DNA of 64,000 bases from Aliiglaciecola sp. LCG003 (GCF_030316135.1 NZ_CP128185.1:4030001-4094000); one strand, 5' to 3'. Shown: positions 29,294 through 39,150, counted from the stretch's first letter. Notes: generated from the sequence alone by a model not told the origin. Numbers and translations: made by a program.

Positions 29294-30727
29294 ATTTCCC
29301 GCGTGATCAAAAAAGTCAAAAGTGCTTTGACTGCAAATAATAAAAAACCGCAATCTACTTTGCTTAATCCTAAAGTATTGACCCGCGGTGAGCATGGTAT
29401 TTCCAGAAAAGGGATTAGTGATAATGCCCTTAAAGTTTTATATCGTCTTAATAGCGCCGGATTCGAGGCTTATCTGGTAGGTGGTTGCGTACGAGATTTG
29501 ATCGTCGGCTTACACCCTAAAGATTTTGATGTGGTAACCAATGCCACGCCAGATGAAGTAAAAGAGCTATTTAAAAATTGCCGCTTAATAGGTCGACGCT
29601 TTCGCCTCGCCCATGTGGTTTTTGGTCGTGAAATCATCGAAGTAGCCACTTTTCGCGGACACCACCAAAGCGAACCAGAAAAATCCGATAAAAAATCAGA
29701 CAAAAAATCTAATAAGGAAGTTCTGGGCAAACAAAGCCAAGAAGGGCAGATTTTACGAGACAACGTGTTCGGTAGTATAGAAGAAGATGCCGAACGCCGT
29801 GACTTTACCGTTAACGCTATGTATTACCGCGTGACGGATTTTACTGTAACTGATTTTGCCAATGGTATGGATGCAATCAAAAATAAGCGCATTGAATTGA
29901 TTGGTGATCCTGAGACTCGCTATCGCGAAGATCCCGTCAGAATGTTAAGAGCGGTAAGGTTTGCAGCCAAACTAGATATGACCATTAGCGATGATTCTGT
30001 TGAAGCAATCAGACGTTTAGGCTCATTGCTAAGTAATATCCCACCAGCACGGCTGTTTGAAGAAGTCCTTAAACTGTTCATTTCAGGTCAAGGATTACAA
30101 ACCTATGACTTGATGAATAAATACGACCTTATTCAACCTTTGCTACCACAATTAGCCCCTTTACTAGTCGATGCGCAGAGTCGAGAAAGCCAATTTATCC
30201 GCCAGGTGTTGATCAATACTGACAACCGCATTAATACTGGCATGCGCGTTACACCGGCCTTTCTATATGCCGCATTTTTGTGGTATCCGATTGAAGAATA
30301 TTGTCAGAAAATGATGGATGAAGCTGGGTTGAATCATTTTGATGCATTCAATATTGCCATCAATGATGTGTTACATCGCCAAGTACAGCGCATCATGATC
30401 CCTAAACGCTTTACCACGACCATGCGTGAAATCTGGCAATTGCAATTGCGTCTACCCAAGCGTTTTGGTCGCAGAGCCTATCAAATGTTAGAGCATCCGC
30501 GCTTCCGTGCGGCCTACGATTTTCTGTTATTGCGAGGTCAAATCGAAGGTGGGCAATTACTTGAGCTAGCCGATTGGTGGACAAGTTTCCAAGAAGCGAG
30601 TGTCGAACAGCGTAAAACCATGTTAATTAAGTTACGAGATGAAGAAGGCGGTGCTGTCCGTCGTCCGCGTAAACGGCGGACTAATAAAAAACCGAAATCA
30701 ACAGCATCTAATCCTTCGCCGCAATGA
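29294..30727 (+). CDS. pcnB: poly(A) polymerase I
   Basis: It adds 3' poly(A) tails that promote RNA decay. The nucleotidyltransferase core includes YLVGGCVRDLIVGLHPKDFD near residue 57, then RRDFTVNAMYYR and DPVRMLRAVRFAAKL, and the C-terminus is basic (RRPRKRRTNKKPK). A Lys/Ser-rich insertion (KSDKKSDKKSNKE) follows the core strands. E. coli pcnB starts at AUU. Here the reading from ATT 29294 gives a start collinear with E. coli (xSRVIKKVKSAL versus xFTRVANFCRKVL), and AGGAG is upstream. ATC 29291, GTG 29303 and TTG 29237 are alternatives. It overlaps folK by four bases. Confidence 0.93.
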   Translation: MSRVIKKVKSALTANNKKPQSTLLNPKVLTRGEHGISRKGISDNALKVLYRLNSAGFEAYLVGGCVRDLIVGLHPKDFDVVTNATPDEVKELFKNCRLIGRRFRLAHVVFGREIIEVATFRGHHQSEPEKSDKKSDKKSNKEVLGKQSQEGQILRDNVFGSIEEDAERRDFTVNAMYYRVTDFTVTDFANGMDAIKNKRIELIGDPETRYREDPVRMLRAVRFAAKLDMTISDDSVEAIRRLGSLLSNIPPARLFEEVLKLFISGQGLQTYDLMNKYDLIQPLLPQLAPLLVDAQSRESQFIRQVLINTDNRINTGMRVTPAFLYAAFLWYPIEEYCQKMMDEAGLNHFDAFNIAINDVLHRQVQRIMIPKRFTTTMREIWQLQLRLPKRFGRRAYQMLEHPRFRAAYDFLLLRGQIEGGQLLELADWWTSFQEASVEQRKTMLIKLRDEEGGAVRRPRKRRTNKKPKSTASNPSPQ

Positions 30728-31230
30728 CCCCTCATATTAGTTACATTGGCTTGGGCAGCAACCTCTCCAAGCCAACAGAACAATTGCGTGAGGCGTTAAG
30801 CGCGCTTTCTAAGCTTGAGCAGACGCAACTGACCCAATGTTCGTCATTTTACGCTAGCAAGCCGATGGGCCCGCAAGATCAACCGGACTACGTCAATGCA
30901 GTGGCAGAGATCCATACCCAGTTAACGGCCTTTGAATTATTAGAAGCCTTGCAAAAAATTGAACATGAGCAAGGACGACAACGGAAAAATCAACATTGGG
31001 GGCCACGTACCTTAGATTTAGATATTTTGTTGTTCGACCAACAACAGATTAATTCTACTCTACTGACAGTTCCACATTATGGTATGAAAGAGCGCGAATT
31101 CGTACTGTACCCACTGCACGAAATCAATCCACAACTGCTATTGCCTTGTGGTAATTCATTGATTTCTGTACTAAACAATATTTCTAGGAATGGACTCCAA
31201 ATTATCCAACAGGATGTAACTTGGGAATGA
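30724..31230 (+). CDS. folK: 2-amino-4-hydroxy-6-hydroxymethyldihydropteridine pyrophosphokinase
   Basis: HPPK transfers pyrophosphate from ATP to the pterin in folate synthesis. The 168-residue protein begins ISYIGLGSNLSKP and has the family signature with GPRTLDLDILLFD, including the two Mg-binding Asp residues. It overlaps pcnB as ATGA, so the two are coupled as in E. coli. Confidence 0.97.
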   Translation: MTPHISYIGLGSNLSKPTEQLREALSALSKLEQTQLTQCSSFYASKPMGPQDQPDYVNAVAEIHTQLTAFELLEALQKIEHEQGRQRKNQHWGPRTLDLDILLFDQQQINSTLLTVPHYGMKEREFVLYPLHEINPQLLLPCGNSLISVLNNISRNGLQIIQQDVTWE

Positions 31231-31297
31231 AATAGGTTCGCAGTAAGCTCCTAATTATGGACACTGCGCTATTTGAGTTAGCAAAAGGTGATAAGAG

Positions 31298-32095
31298 ATG
31301 AATAAAAAAGTAACCACATCAACCTTGTTAAGCATGAAGCAACAAGGTCAAAAAATCACTGCGCTAACCGCTTATGATGCCAGTTTTGCAAAATTGTTCG
31401 ATGAACAAGGCATCGATGTGATGTTGATTGGTGATTCTCTGGGTATGGTTTTACAAGGTAGTGAAGACACACTAACTGTTACTGTGGACGACATTGTTTA
31501 CCATACACGTTCCGTCAGACAAGGCACACAAAGAGCTTTTGTGATAGCTGACATGCCTTTTATGAGCTATGCCAACTCAGAGCAAACTTACCATAATGCA
31601 GCTAAATTGATGGCTGCTGGCGCAAGTATGGTGAAGGTAGAAGGCGGTGACTGGTTACTAGAAACCATTAAAGGGCTGAATCAACGTGGCGTCCCAGTCT
31701 GTGGTCACCTAGGGCTTACCCCTCAATCTGTACATGTTTTTGGTGGATTCAAAGTCCAAGGGCGTGGTGATTTGCAAGCCGAGCAACTACTTGAGCAAGC
31801 CCAAGCCTTAGCCCATGCCGGTATTCAAATGTTAGTATTGGAATGTGTTCCAACCAGTTTGGCTGAAAAAATAACTCTAGCGGTAAATATTCCAGTCATT
31901 GGAATAGGTGCGGGGGCAAAAACTGACGGCCAAATTCTAGTTATGCATGACATGTTTGGCATCAGCGCTAACTATATGCCAAAGTTTTCAAAGAATTATT
32001 TAGAGCAAACTGGCGATATGCGCGAAGCCGTCAAATCTTATATCGAAGAAGTCCAGTCTGGCGCCTTTCCTGGCGAGCTGCACAGCTTCAATTAG
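31298..32095 (+). CDS. panB: 3-methyl-2-oxobutanoate hydroxymethyltransferase
   Basis: This is the first enzyme of pantothenate synthesis, adding a hydroxymethyl group to alpha-ketoisovalerate to form ketopantoate. At 265 residues it has the TIM-barrel motifs [30 protein letters not shown] (Mg-binding Asp), VKVEGG and [12 protein letters not shown]. It is followed closely by panC (22 bases from stop to ATG), in one operon. Confidence 0.98.
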   Translation: MNKKVTTSTLLSMKQQGQKITALTAYDASFAKLFDEQGIDVMLIGDSLGMVLQGSEDTLTVTVDDIVYHTRSVRQGTQRAFVIADMPFMSYANSEQTYHNAAKLMAAGASMVKVEGGDWLLETIKGLNQRGVPVCGHLGLTPQSVHVFGGFKVQGRGDLQAEQLLEQAQALAHAGIQMLVLECVPTSLAEKITLAVNIPVIGIGAGAKTDGQILVMHDMFGISANYMPKFSKNYLEQTGDMREAVKSYIEEVQSGAFPGELHSFN

Positions 32096-32117
32096 CACTT
32101 TGAATAAAGGAAATTTG

Positions 32118-32972
32118 ATGCAGCAAATTAGTGATATAACCCCCCTTCGTGAATTGCGCCGTGAGTGGCAAATCAGCGGCAAAACTATTGCTTTCGTGCC
32201 CACCATGGGTAATTTACATCAGGGCCATTTGCACTTGGTTGAACAAGCCAAGCAGCACGCGGAAATAGTAGTGGTCTCAATTTTTGTGAATCCACTACAA
32301 TTTGGTCCTGATGAAGATTTAGCCGCCTATCCACGAACATTGGAACAAGATAAAGCTTCGTTGCAAGCATTGGGCGTGGATGTGCTATTTACGCCTCATG
32401 CAGACGATATTTACTCTCGCGGTTTAGAAAAGCAAACCTATGTAGAAGTACCAGGTTTGTCATACATGATATGTGGGGCGAGTCGCCCAGGTCATTTCCG
32501 AGGCGTTGCCACTATAGTGTGTAAGCTGTTCAATATGGTGCAGCCGAACATGGCGTTTTTTGGCGAAAAAGACTTTCAACAGTTACAAGTCATCAAAGCG
32601 ATGGTCACTGACCTTTCTATGAATTTGCAAATTTTCGGTGTACCCACAGTGCGCGAAACAGACGGCCTTGCTATGTCATCACGGAATCATTATTTGACCG
32701 CTGAAGAGCGCCTCAAAGCACCTGCGATGTATCAGGTATTACAAGGTTTGCGCGAGAGTATTCAGTTAGGACGCAGAGATTTCAGTGTGCTAGTTGAACA
32801 GGCAAAGCAAGTTCTCAAAGAAGCTGATATGAAAGTGGATTATATTGAGATCCGCTCGATAGAAACATTACTCAGTCCTGGCCATGAAGAAACTGAACTG
32901 GTAGTGCTTGCCGCCGCCTTTTTGGGCCGCACGCGATTAATCGATAATATCCAAATATCGCTCAACGTATAA
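32118..32972 (+). CDS. panC: pantoate-beta-alanine ligase
   Basis: It condenses pantoate with beta-alanine using ATP. The 284-residue length matches E. coli (283). It has the [17 protein letters not shown] nucleotide motif with Hx[13 protein letters not shown], and [11 protein letters not shown] with the KMSKS-like segment MSSRNHYL. The ATG at 32118 has AAAGG seven bases upstream; the in-frame TTG at 32100 lies upstream of that site. Beta-alanine is probably supplied by the convergent panP gene. Confidence 0.97.
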   Translation: MQQISDITPLRELRREWQISGKTIAFVPTMGNLHQGHLHLVEQAKQHAEIVVVSIFVNPLQFGPDEDLAAYPRTLEQDKASLQALGVDVLFTPHADDIYSRGLEKQTYVEVPGLSYMICGASRPGHFRGVATIVCKLFNMVQPNMAFFGEKDFQQLQVIKAMVTDLSMNLQIFGVPTVRETDGLAMSSRNHYLTAEERLKAPAMYQVLQGLRESIQLGRRDFSVLVEQAKQVLKEADMKVDYIEIRSIETLLSPGHEETELVVLAAAFLGRTRLIDNIQISLNV

Positions 32973-32981
32973 ATGCATATC

Positions 32982-33015
32982 AGCAGTCTGGCGGCTAACC
33001 GACAGACTGCTTTTT
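32982..33015 (+). terminator. intrinsic terminator of the panBC operon
   Basis: A perfect 9-bp stem AGCAGTCTG / CAGACTGCT with a 12-base loop is followed by a T-run. It sits inside the 3' end of the convergent panP gene, whose stop is at 32995, so the panP coding end doubles as the terminator. Confidence 0.8.
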
Positions 33016-34617
33016 GTCATCAACCATCAAATCTCGGCCCGCTTTTAGCTCTTTCCACGCTTTGGTTTTTTTCGCAAAATCTAACTGCTCTTGTAAAATG
33101 TTTTTCAGATCTTGCTTGGTGGTTAAGGGGTTAGCGAGAACGACCCTAAAGACCGTTATAATCTGGCTACCATACTTTTCAACTGCTAAGCGCGTTCGCG
33201 ATACAAAAGACTTACCCGCTTCACGCTGCTGTTTCTGCACAATCACGGTTAACCGGTCTAAAATCTCATTTTCTGCCTCAGAGGGTTCAACCACAAACTC
33301 TGGTTTGATACGATAAGTTAACAGCGCCAATGTGGGGGCCGTAACCAGCTCAAAATTAGGATGCTGTTCTATCATCTCGGCAAATATATTAGCTTTTTTG
33401 ATGCTATGGTCGATTAGCAACTCATAGCCTTGGCGACCAAATATATTAAATGAGGCATACACCATCATTGCCATGCCGTTTCGCGACCCTTCTAATGTGG
33501 TCGCACCTAAGTCCTTAGAGCCTGCCCGTAAAATGTACTGAGCATGATGCCGTACCGCGTTGCTGTCTCCTGGATCCTTAAACACCACCATGCCCGCGCC
33601 CATAGGCACATACATTTGTTTGTGGGCGTCTAAGGTGACTGAATCGGCCCTATCAATACCTTTTAGTTTTTGCCTGTGTTGTCTAGAGAATAAGGTCGCT
33701 CCACCCCATGCAGCATCAACATGAAAATGACAGTCCAGTTCCTTTGCCACATCAGCTAATTCATCCAAGGGATCAATATGACCCGTCTCCGTCGTACCAG
33801 CAATGCCGACTATGGCAAGTAACTTATTCCCTTGCTGTTGAAATTCTTGACCTAAAGCCAAAGCTTTCTCTGGTGATAGGCGCTGGGTAGGACAATCAAT
33901 CATCAGCATTTGTTCGCGGCCAATACCGAGAATATCAACTGCCTTCGATAACGAATAGTGGCCCCGCTTGGAGGATAAAATACCTAAGCTCTGATAACCG
34001 TAATGCTTTAATCCAGCAGCTAAACCTTGTTGTGCAATACCTCTAAATTTACCTTCAGCACGCAGGGCTTTATTCCGAGCCACCCATAAAGCAGTAATGT
34101 TAGCGATGGTGCCGCCAGAGCAGAAAGCCCCCAAAGATTGACGTGCACTGTGTAAATATTGATTATAAAACACTTCTGATTGACCGTAGACTAATTCATG
34201 GGTCATTCCTAGAACTTGTCTCTCAAGGGGAGTAAACGCCTTGGAGGTCTCAATCTTTACTAGGTTTTGATTTAACCCAACTAACAATTTCGCCAACGGC
34301 AGATGAAAATATGGCAGTGCAGAGGTCATATGGCCAATAAAGGTTGGCGAATAAGTATTGACTGAGTGAGCAACGAGTTTATCTAACAACTTTTCCGCGT
34401 GCTCGGATACGAATTCCGGCGACTCGGGAACCTGATAATCACAAAAGTGCTTTTCGATATCTTCTAGCGATTTGGCTTTTGTAACCACATGCTGAGACAA
34501 AAAATCAGACAAATTGTCTGATAAATGTTCTTCTATTTGCGCAAGTTTTGAATCTTTACCTTCTGGCTTGGTAAATACTCGGTATAAATGCTCTATACTG
34601 GCAGAGGCTTTTCCCAC
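32995..34617 (-). CDS. panP: pyridoxal-dependent aspartate 1-decarboxylase PanP
   Basis: This is a group II PLP-dependent decarboxylase of 540 residues. The PLP lysine is in TLDAHKQMYVPMG, preceded by HVDAAWGG with the cofactor-contacting Asp; FCSGGTIANITALW forms the phosphate-binding region. The long N-terminal extension and glutamate-decarboxylase-like sequence fit PanP, which makes beta-alanine from aspartate in Vibrio and relatives that lack PanD. Position convergent with panBC, and no panD in the window, support this. The start appears to be GTG. Confidence 0.85.
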   Translation of the reverse strand: MGKASASIEHLYRVFTKPEGKDSKLAQIEEHLSDNLSDFLSQHVVTKAKSLEDIEKHFCDYQVPESPEFVSEHAEKLLDKLVAHSVNTYSPTFIGHMTSALPYFHLPLAKLLVGLNQNLVKIETSKAFTPLERQVLGMTHELVYGQSEVFYNQYLHSARQSLGAFCSGGTIANITALWVARNKALRAEGKFRGIAQQGLAAGLKHYGYQSLGILSSKRGHYSLSKAVDILGIGREQMLMIDCPTQRLSPEKALALGQEFQQQGNKLLAIVGIAGTTETGHIDPLDELADVAKELDCHFHVDAAWGGATLFSRQHRQKLKGIDRADSVTLDAHKQMYVPMGAGMVVFKDPGDSNAVRHHAQYILRAGSKDLGATTLEGSRNGMAMMVYASFNIFGRQGYELLIDHSIKKANIFAEMIEQHPNFELVTAPTLALLTYRIKPEFVVEPSEAENEILDRLTVIVQKQQREAGKSFVSRTRLAVEKYGSQIITVFRVVLANPLTTKQDLKNILQEQLDFAKKTKAWKELKAGRDLMVDDKKQSVG

Positions 34618-34820
34618 TCTTCGTAACCTCGGTTGAAAACTTTCAGGGGCGGACTTTAACCCACTTCTGCCTTTGGGCCAACTAATACCCTATGGGCCTG
34701 GCAAATGTTACCCGTTACACCGGTAAAAATAGCCGAAAACCGCGCTACTAAGGATTAATTGTTTCTCCACAAGGGTAAAGAAGTGCTATGGTTAAATGAT
34801 ACTAGGCTGTGAGGATAGAG

Positions 34821-35540
34821 ATGCAAATTAAAGAAGTAACCGAGCATTTTGATTTGGACCGGGTTGTGCCGTTTTTCCAACCCATAATGGATATTTCCCA
34901 TGATACTGTGTGGCGTTTCGAATGCCTTGCTCGGCTAGTCACACCCTGTGAACAAACCTTCTTACCCAGTGAGTTCCTCTATCTTGCCGAGCGCCATCAG
35001 TCAGTCGAGCGCTTAACTGAGACTATTTTCAATCAAAGTGCCGCTTATTTTCGCAATATCAATGCAGCCTGGAATATTAATATTGGTGTGCAAGACCTTC
35101 TCAACCCCAATTTACTTGATAACCTCGCCGAGGTATTACAGTTTTACCCAAACCCAAGCCGGGTAAGTTTAGAGTTGACCGCTGCGGTAGTATTGGACAA
35201 CCTTGAGGTGTTTCATCACTTTGCTGAACGATGTCAAAAAATGAATATGGGAATTTACATTGATCACTTTGGCGCCACGCCAGGAAATATCAATAGCATC
35301 CTAAATTTACCGGTGAACGGGATCAAAATTGCCGGCAAACTAATTAGCCAACTGATGGAAAATCAACAAACTTACGAATTTGTGGACCATTTAACCCAAT
35401 TGGCCAATAAAAAAGGTATTTTTGTCGTTGCCGTGCATGTGGAAGACAAAGCTACTCTGGATAAAATCCAAGATATGGGTATACGCTATGCGCAAGGCTT
35501 TTACTTTAGCCAACCAAAACCCGAGGCTCAATCTATATAA
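34821..35540 (+). CDS. degenerate EAL-domain protein
   Basis: A stand-alone EAL domain of 239 residues with no sensor part. The opening FFQPIMDI and a FECLARL version of the EAL motif are present. The DDFG motif reads IDHFG and the following KID reads KIA, so two metal-binding Asp residues are missing. The C-terminal YAQGFYFSQP keeps the Gln. It probably binds c-di-GMP or a protein partner and does not hydrolyse. ATG 34821 has GAGG six bases upstream; an in-frame GTG at 34809 overlaps that site. Confidence 0.82.
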   Translation: MQIKEVTEHFDLDRVVPFFQPIMDISHDTVWRFECLARLVTPCEQTFLPSEFLYLAERHQSVERLTETIFNQSAAYFRNINAAWNINIGVQDLLNPNLLDNLAEVLQFYPNPSRVSLELTAAVVLDNLEVFHHFAERCQKMNMGIYIDHFGATPGNINSILNLPVNGIKIAGKLISQLMENQQTYEFVDHLTQLANKKGIFVVAVHVEDKATLDKIQDMGIRYAQGFYFSQPKPEAQSI

Positions 35541-35548
35541 CTCTGCCG

Positions 35549-36250
35549 TTATTGGTCCAGTGGTGATAATTGGCAGGTAACACGCCAGCTTTGTTGGCCA
35601 CTAGCCCAGTATTTACGCTCAAATGGCGTATCCGCTTTGGCGCCACTGTATTCTTTCGTAGTGGCCGGAAAACCGGCGGTTTGTAATGCGATAGCGAACT
35701 CTTGCACATACATATCCCAATTACTGCGAACTTCCAAACAACCGCCCAGTAAAATAATGTCTTTAAACGCTGCACAGGCGTGCCAGCGGCGCTGCACATG
35801 TGCTGACTTTGGATAAGGGTTGGGATACAGCAAAAAGTGCTGTGCCAACTGCCAATTGGCTTGATGAGCTAGACGCCAAAAATCATTCACGTCCGCTCGA
35901 ACGACCATGTAGTTGGCGGTATTCTGTGCATAGTGATCATGCTTAAGGGTTCGTAGCTCCGACTTATCAATGCCGACCACTAGCGCGTCGGGAAAACGTT
36001 CTGCGATGCGTGCGGTACTTTCTCCCACCCCGCAACATGAATCGAAAATCAATGGCCGTGCGGCCGTTGGGTCGATTTTATCTCGCCACGCTACCACTTG
36101 TTTGAAGGCTTCCATCGTATGTTGATTGAATGGCTTCTGACTAGTGTTTGCCAGATGACGATTAACCAACTGTGGAATTTTTTCATGGGGTCCAAGCTGG
36201 TTAGTGGTAATCCTACGTGAATTACCACTTTCATTGCTGTGGTGGCTCAT
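35549..36250 (-). CDS. TrmB-like SAM-dependent methyltransferase
   Basis: This 233-residue protein is of the tRNA (guanine46-N7)-methyltransferase superfamily. The SAM loop reads DSCCGVGESTARIAERFP; the TrmB catalytic FPDPWPK-type motif appears as LLYPNPYPKSAH. Later SNWDMYVQEF and TPFERKYWASGQ correspond to TrmB's TDWxxY and T-x-FE segments. These substitutions (D to N and W to Y in the PDPW motif) make it a divergent relative. tRNA G46 methylation is possible, but a different substrate is equally plausible. Confidence 0.72.
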   Translation of the reverse strand: MSHHSNESGNSRRITTNQLGPHEKIPQLVNRHLANTSQKPFNQHTMEAFKQVVAWRDKIDPTAARPLIFDSCCGVGESTARIAERFPDALVVGIDKSELRTLKHDHYAQNTANYMVVRADVNDFWRLAHQANWQLAQHFLLYPNPYPKSAHVQRRWHACAAFKDIILLGGCLEVRSNWDMYVQEFAIALQTAGFPATTKEYSGAKADTPFERKYWASGQQSWRVTCQLSPLDQ

Positions 36251-36267
36251 TTAGTAAATACTCTTCA

Positions 36268-37038
36268 TTAACTACGAATACCCACACCGCGATTTATCAG
36301 TTGGTATGCGACCGTAAATAGCACTACATTAAAACCAACCAACAATGCCAATGACGTCATATAATCCACGTCAGAAACACCTAAAAACCCATAACGGAAA
36401 CCATTCACCATATACACTATAGGGTTGGCTTTGCTAACCATCTGCCAGAACTCTGGCAATAAAGTTAACGAATAGAACACACCGCCCAAATAAGTTAAGG
36501 GTGTTAGGACAAATGTCGGAACCATACTGATGTCGTCAAATGTTTTGGCAAACACGGCATTGATAAGACCTGCAGTGGCAAACAAGGATGAAGTCAGAAT
36601 CAGGGTGACAATAATGATCGCTAAGTTGTATATCTGAATATCCACAAACAACATAGACACACAAGTGACGATAATCCCGATCAGAATAGCTCTGGCCACA
36701 CCGCCGCCAACAAAACCTAACACGATGATCCAATTAGGTACGGGTGCGACTAACAACTCTTCGATATTGCGCTGGAACTTAGCACTAAAAAAAGACGAAC
36801 TCACATTCGCATAGGAGTTAGTGATCACTGACATCATGATCAGTCCAGGGACAATGAACTCCATATAGGAAAAGCCCCCCATATCGCCGATTCGCTTGCC
36901 AATCAAGCTTCCGAAAATCACAAAGTACAATGACATGGTAATGGCTGGAGGTACCAACGTTTGGATCCAGATGCGCAGAAAGCGAGTACACTCTTTTATC
37001 CAAATAGTGCGTAATGCGGTAAAATTGCGACTTGCCAT
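36268..37038 (-). CDS. ABC-2 type exporter permease (YadH-like)
   Basis: This 256-residue membrane protein has six predicted helices and the ABC-2 pattern (MEFIVPGLIMMSVITNSYANVSSSFFSAKFQRNIEELLVAP, positions about 65-105). It matches the E. coli YadH type. The gene overlaps the upstream ATPase gene by one base. The substrate is unknown. In E. coli yadGH also lies close to the pantothenate genes. Confidence 0.88.
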   Translation of the reverse strand: MASRNFTALRTIWIKECTRFLRIWIQTLVPPAITMSLYFVIFGSLIGKRIGDMGGFSYMEFIVPGLIMMSVITNSYANVSSSFFSAKFQRNIEELLVAPVPNWIIVLGFVGGGVARAILIGIIVTCVSMLFVDIQIYNLAIIIVTLILTSSLFATAGLINAVFAKTFDDISMVPTFVLTPLTYLGGVFYSLTLLPEFWQMVSKANPIVYMVNGFRYGFLGVSDVDYMTSLALLVGFNVVLFTVAYQLINRGVGIRS

Positions 37039-37970
37039 TATGCTGCTCCTGCCTGTTCTTTTCTGCCTGATTGAACCATTCTGACAAACAACTCTTCTAA
37101 TCGGTTAGATTTGTTACGCATGCTCAGAACCGAAACCTGTTGCTCGGTCAATTGCCTAAAGACGTCATTCAAGCCAACATCTTTTTTTACATCTACTTCC
37201 ATAGTGTGATCGTCGACATTGCGATATTCAAAGCCCGTTAAACTAGGCGGTGTGCTTTGCACCGGCAAATCAAGTACAAAAGTTTCCATATTCAATTGGG
37301 ATAACAGGGCTTTCATACTGGTATTTTCTACAATGATGCCCTTGTCAATAATGGCAATATTGCGACATAGCATTTCGGCTTCTTCCAGATAGTGGGTGGT
37401 TAGAATGATTGTTATGCCTTGCTTATTAATTTCTTTCAAGAATGTCCACATGGAGCGACGAATTTCGATATCGACACCTGCGGTGGGCTCATCGAGGATC
37501 AACATTTTGGGTTCATGCATTAATGCTCGGGCGATCATCAAGCGCCGTTTCATACCGCCAGATAACTCTCTGGCAGGTTCATTGCGTTTTTCCCATAAAT
37601 CTAATTGCTTGAGGTATTTTTCCGCGCGCTGTTTAGCCACACCACGGGGTACCCCATAATAACCGGCTTGATTAATCACGATTTGCAGCAAGGTTTCAAA
37701 TTGATTGAAGTTAAACTCTTGTGGCACTAAGCCTATGCAAGATTTGGCCTCTACTAAGGCGTCATCTAGTGAATGACCAAATACCTTGACCGTTCCCGTA
37801 GACTTATTGACCAATGAGCTAATCACACCAATAGTGGTTGATTTCCCAGCACCGTTAGGCCCGAGCAAGGCGAAGAAATCCCCTTCCTGCACTTCTAGAT
37901 TAATACCTTTCAACGCCTTGGTACCACCCTTATAGGTTTTGGTAAGGCCGCTTATATCCAAAGCTTTCAT
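37038..37970 (-). CDS. ABC exporter ATP-binding protein (YadG-like)
   Basis: This 310-residue ABC ATPase has Walker A GPNGAGKST, the signature LSGGMKRR and Walker B MLILDEPTAG, with an H-loop in ILTTHYLEEAE. A C-terminal extension of about 90 residues after the ATPase core resembles the YadG/DrrA subgroup. It pairs with the overlapping permease gene to form a two-component exporter of unknown substrate. Confidence 0.9.
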   Translation of the reverse strand: MKALDISGLTKTYKGGTKALKGINLEVQEGDFFALLGPNGAGKSTTIGVISSLVNKSTGTVKVFGHSLDDALVEAKSCIGLVPQEFNFNQFETLLQIVINQAGYYGVPRGVAKQRAEKYLKQLDLWEKRNEPARELSGGMKRRLMIARALMHEPKMLILDEPTAGVDIEIRRSMWTFLKEINKQGITIILTTHYLEEAEMLCRNIAIIDKGIIVENTSMKALLSQLNMETFVLDLPVQSTPPSLTGFEYRNVDDHTMEVDVKKDVGLNDVFRQLTEQQVSVLSMRNKSNRLEELFVRMVQSGRKEQAGAA

Positions 37971-38229
37971 TTAACTTCCCAATAGTGGATTTTATTTTTG
38001 CTGTACATGTGGCGTCATTTTGCCATAAATCAAGTCTGAATGAACCTGTGTTAGTGAATGTGTTGCATGGAGCAGTGATCTTTTGGGTTTGTCTGCACTC
38101 AAGTCACGACTTAGGTTTGATAACCTCAGCATGACAATGTTAACGTGCAGCCAGATAACGTATATAATATTGATTGAGCGCGCATAGCTTCAATACGGCA
38201 TTCCACTTCATAGCAGTTCAAGGTGAAAC

Positions 38230-39144
38230 ATGACTCAATACCCTATCGGTACCCTAGGCGAAGCCTGGGACGAACAGAACAAACTCGAATGGCTCGCGGC
38301 CCAGCAAGTTAAACGTGAGTATCAACAAGAAGTGTTAGACAAGCTAACAAATCTGCCCAGTGAACTTAAAATGGTTCAATATGGTGCCTTACCTTATGAT
38401 GAATCGCGCTATCCAGTATTTGCCCTCATATCAGCCAACTGGGACACGAACAAACCAAATATCATGATTACCGGCGGCGTTCATGGCTATGAAACCAGTG
38501 GTGTTCAAGGTGCAATTCGCTTCGCTTTAACTCAAGTTCAGCATTATTCGTCAGCATTTAATTTTGTCATCTTGCCATGTATTAGCCCTTGGGGTTATGA
38601 AACCATAAACCGTTGGGGTCCTTATGCGCTGGATCCCAACCGGTCATTTTATCCCGACTCACCGGCACCAGAATCCGCGTTAGCAATGGCCTATGTGAAG
38701 AGTCTGGATATTGAACTACTGGCCCATTTTGACTTACATGAAACCACTGATTCAGATAACTCTGAATTTCGCCCGGCACTAGCAGCCCGCGACGGTGTGA
38801 CCAATCACAATTGGAATATTCCTGATGGTTTCTATGGCGTAGGGGATACCAGCAATCCTGTTCCTGAATTTCAAAAAGCCATTATTGATTCCGTGGCGAA
38901 AGTAACCCATATTGCGCCCGCGGATCCTGATGGTAAGTTAATCGGAGTTGAATTGGCCCAACATGGCGTAATTAATTATGACAAACGGAAGCTACATTTG
39001 TGTGGCGGATTTGCTGGCGGTGACTTTGTTACCACCACCGAAGTTTATCCTGACAGTCCAAATTCTGATGCTGAAAACTGCATAAACGCGCAAGTTGCCG
39101 CCATTGTTGGTGGCTTAGATTATCTATTAGAACGCCAAAAGTAA
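38230..39144 (+). CDS. M14-family zinc metallopeptidase
   Basis: This 304-residue cytoplasmic protein has the carboxypeptidase/aspartoacylase zinc site: GGVHGYETSG supplies H-x2-E and HFDLHE the third ligand His. CISPWGYETINRWG and DPNRSF are the M14 substrate-pocket segments, with Asn-Arg contacting a carboxylate. A Glu near TTTEVYP may be the catalytic base. There is no signal peptide. Substrate (a C-terminal amino acid or an N-acyl group) cannot be told from sequence. Confidence 0.82.
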   Translation: MTQYPIGTLGEAWDEQNKLEWLAAQQVKREYQQEVLDKLTNLPSELKMVQYGALPYDESRYPVFALISANWDTNKPNIMITGGVHGYETSGVQGAIRFALTQVQHYSSAFNFVILPCISPWGYETINRWGPYALDPNRSFYPDSPAPESALAMAYVKSLDIELLAHFDLHETTDSDNSEFRPALAARDGVTNHNWNIPDGFYGVGDTSNPVPEFQKAIIDSVAKVTHIAPADPDGKLIGVELAQHGVINYDKRKLHLCGGFAGGDFVTTTEVYPDSPNSDAENCINAQVAAIVGGLDYLLERQK

Positions 39145-39150
39145 CGCCGA

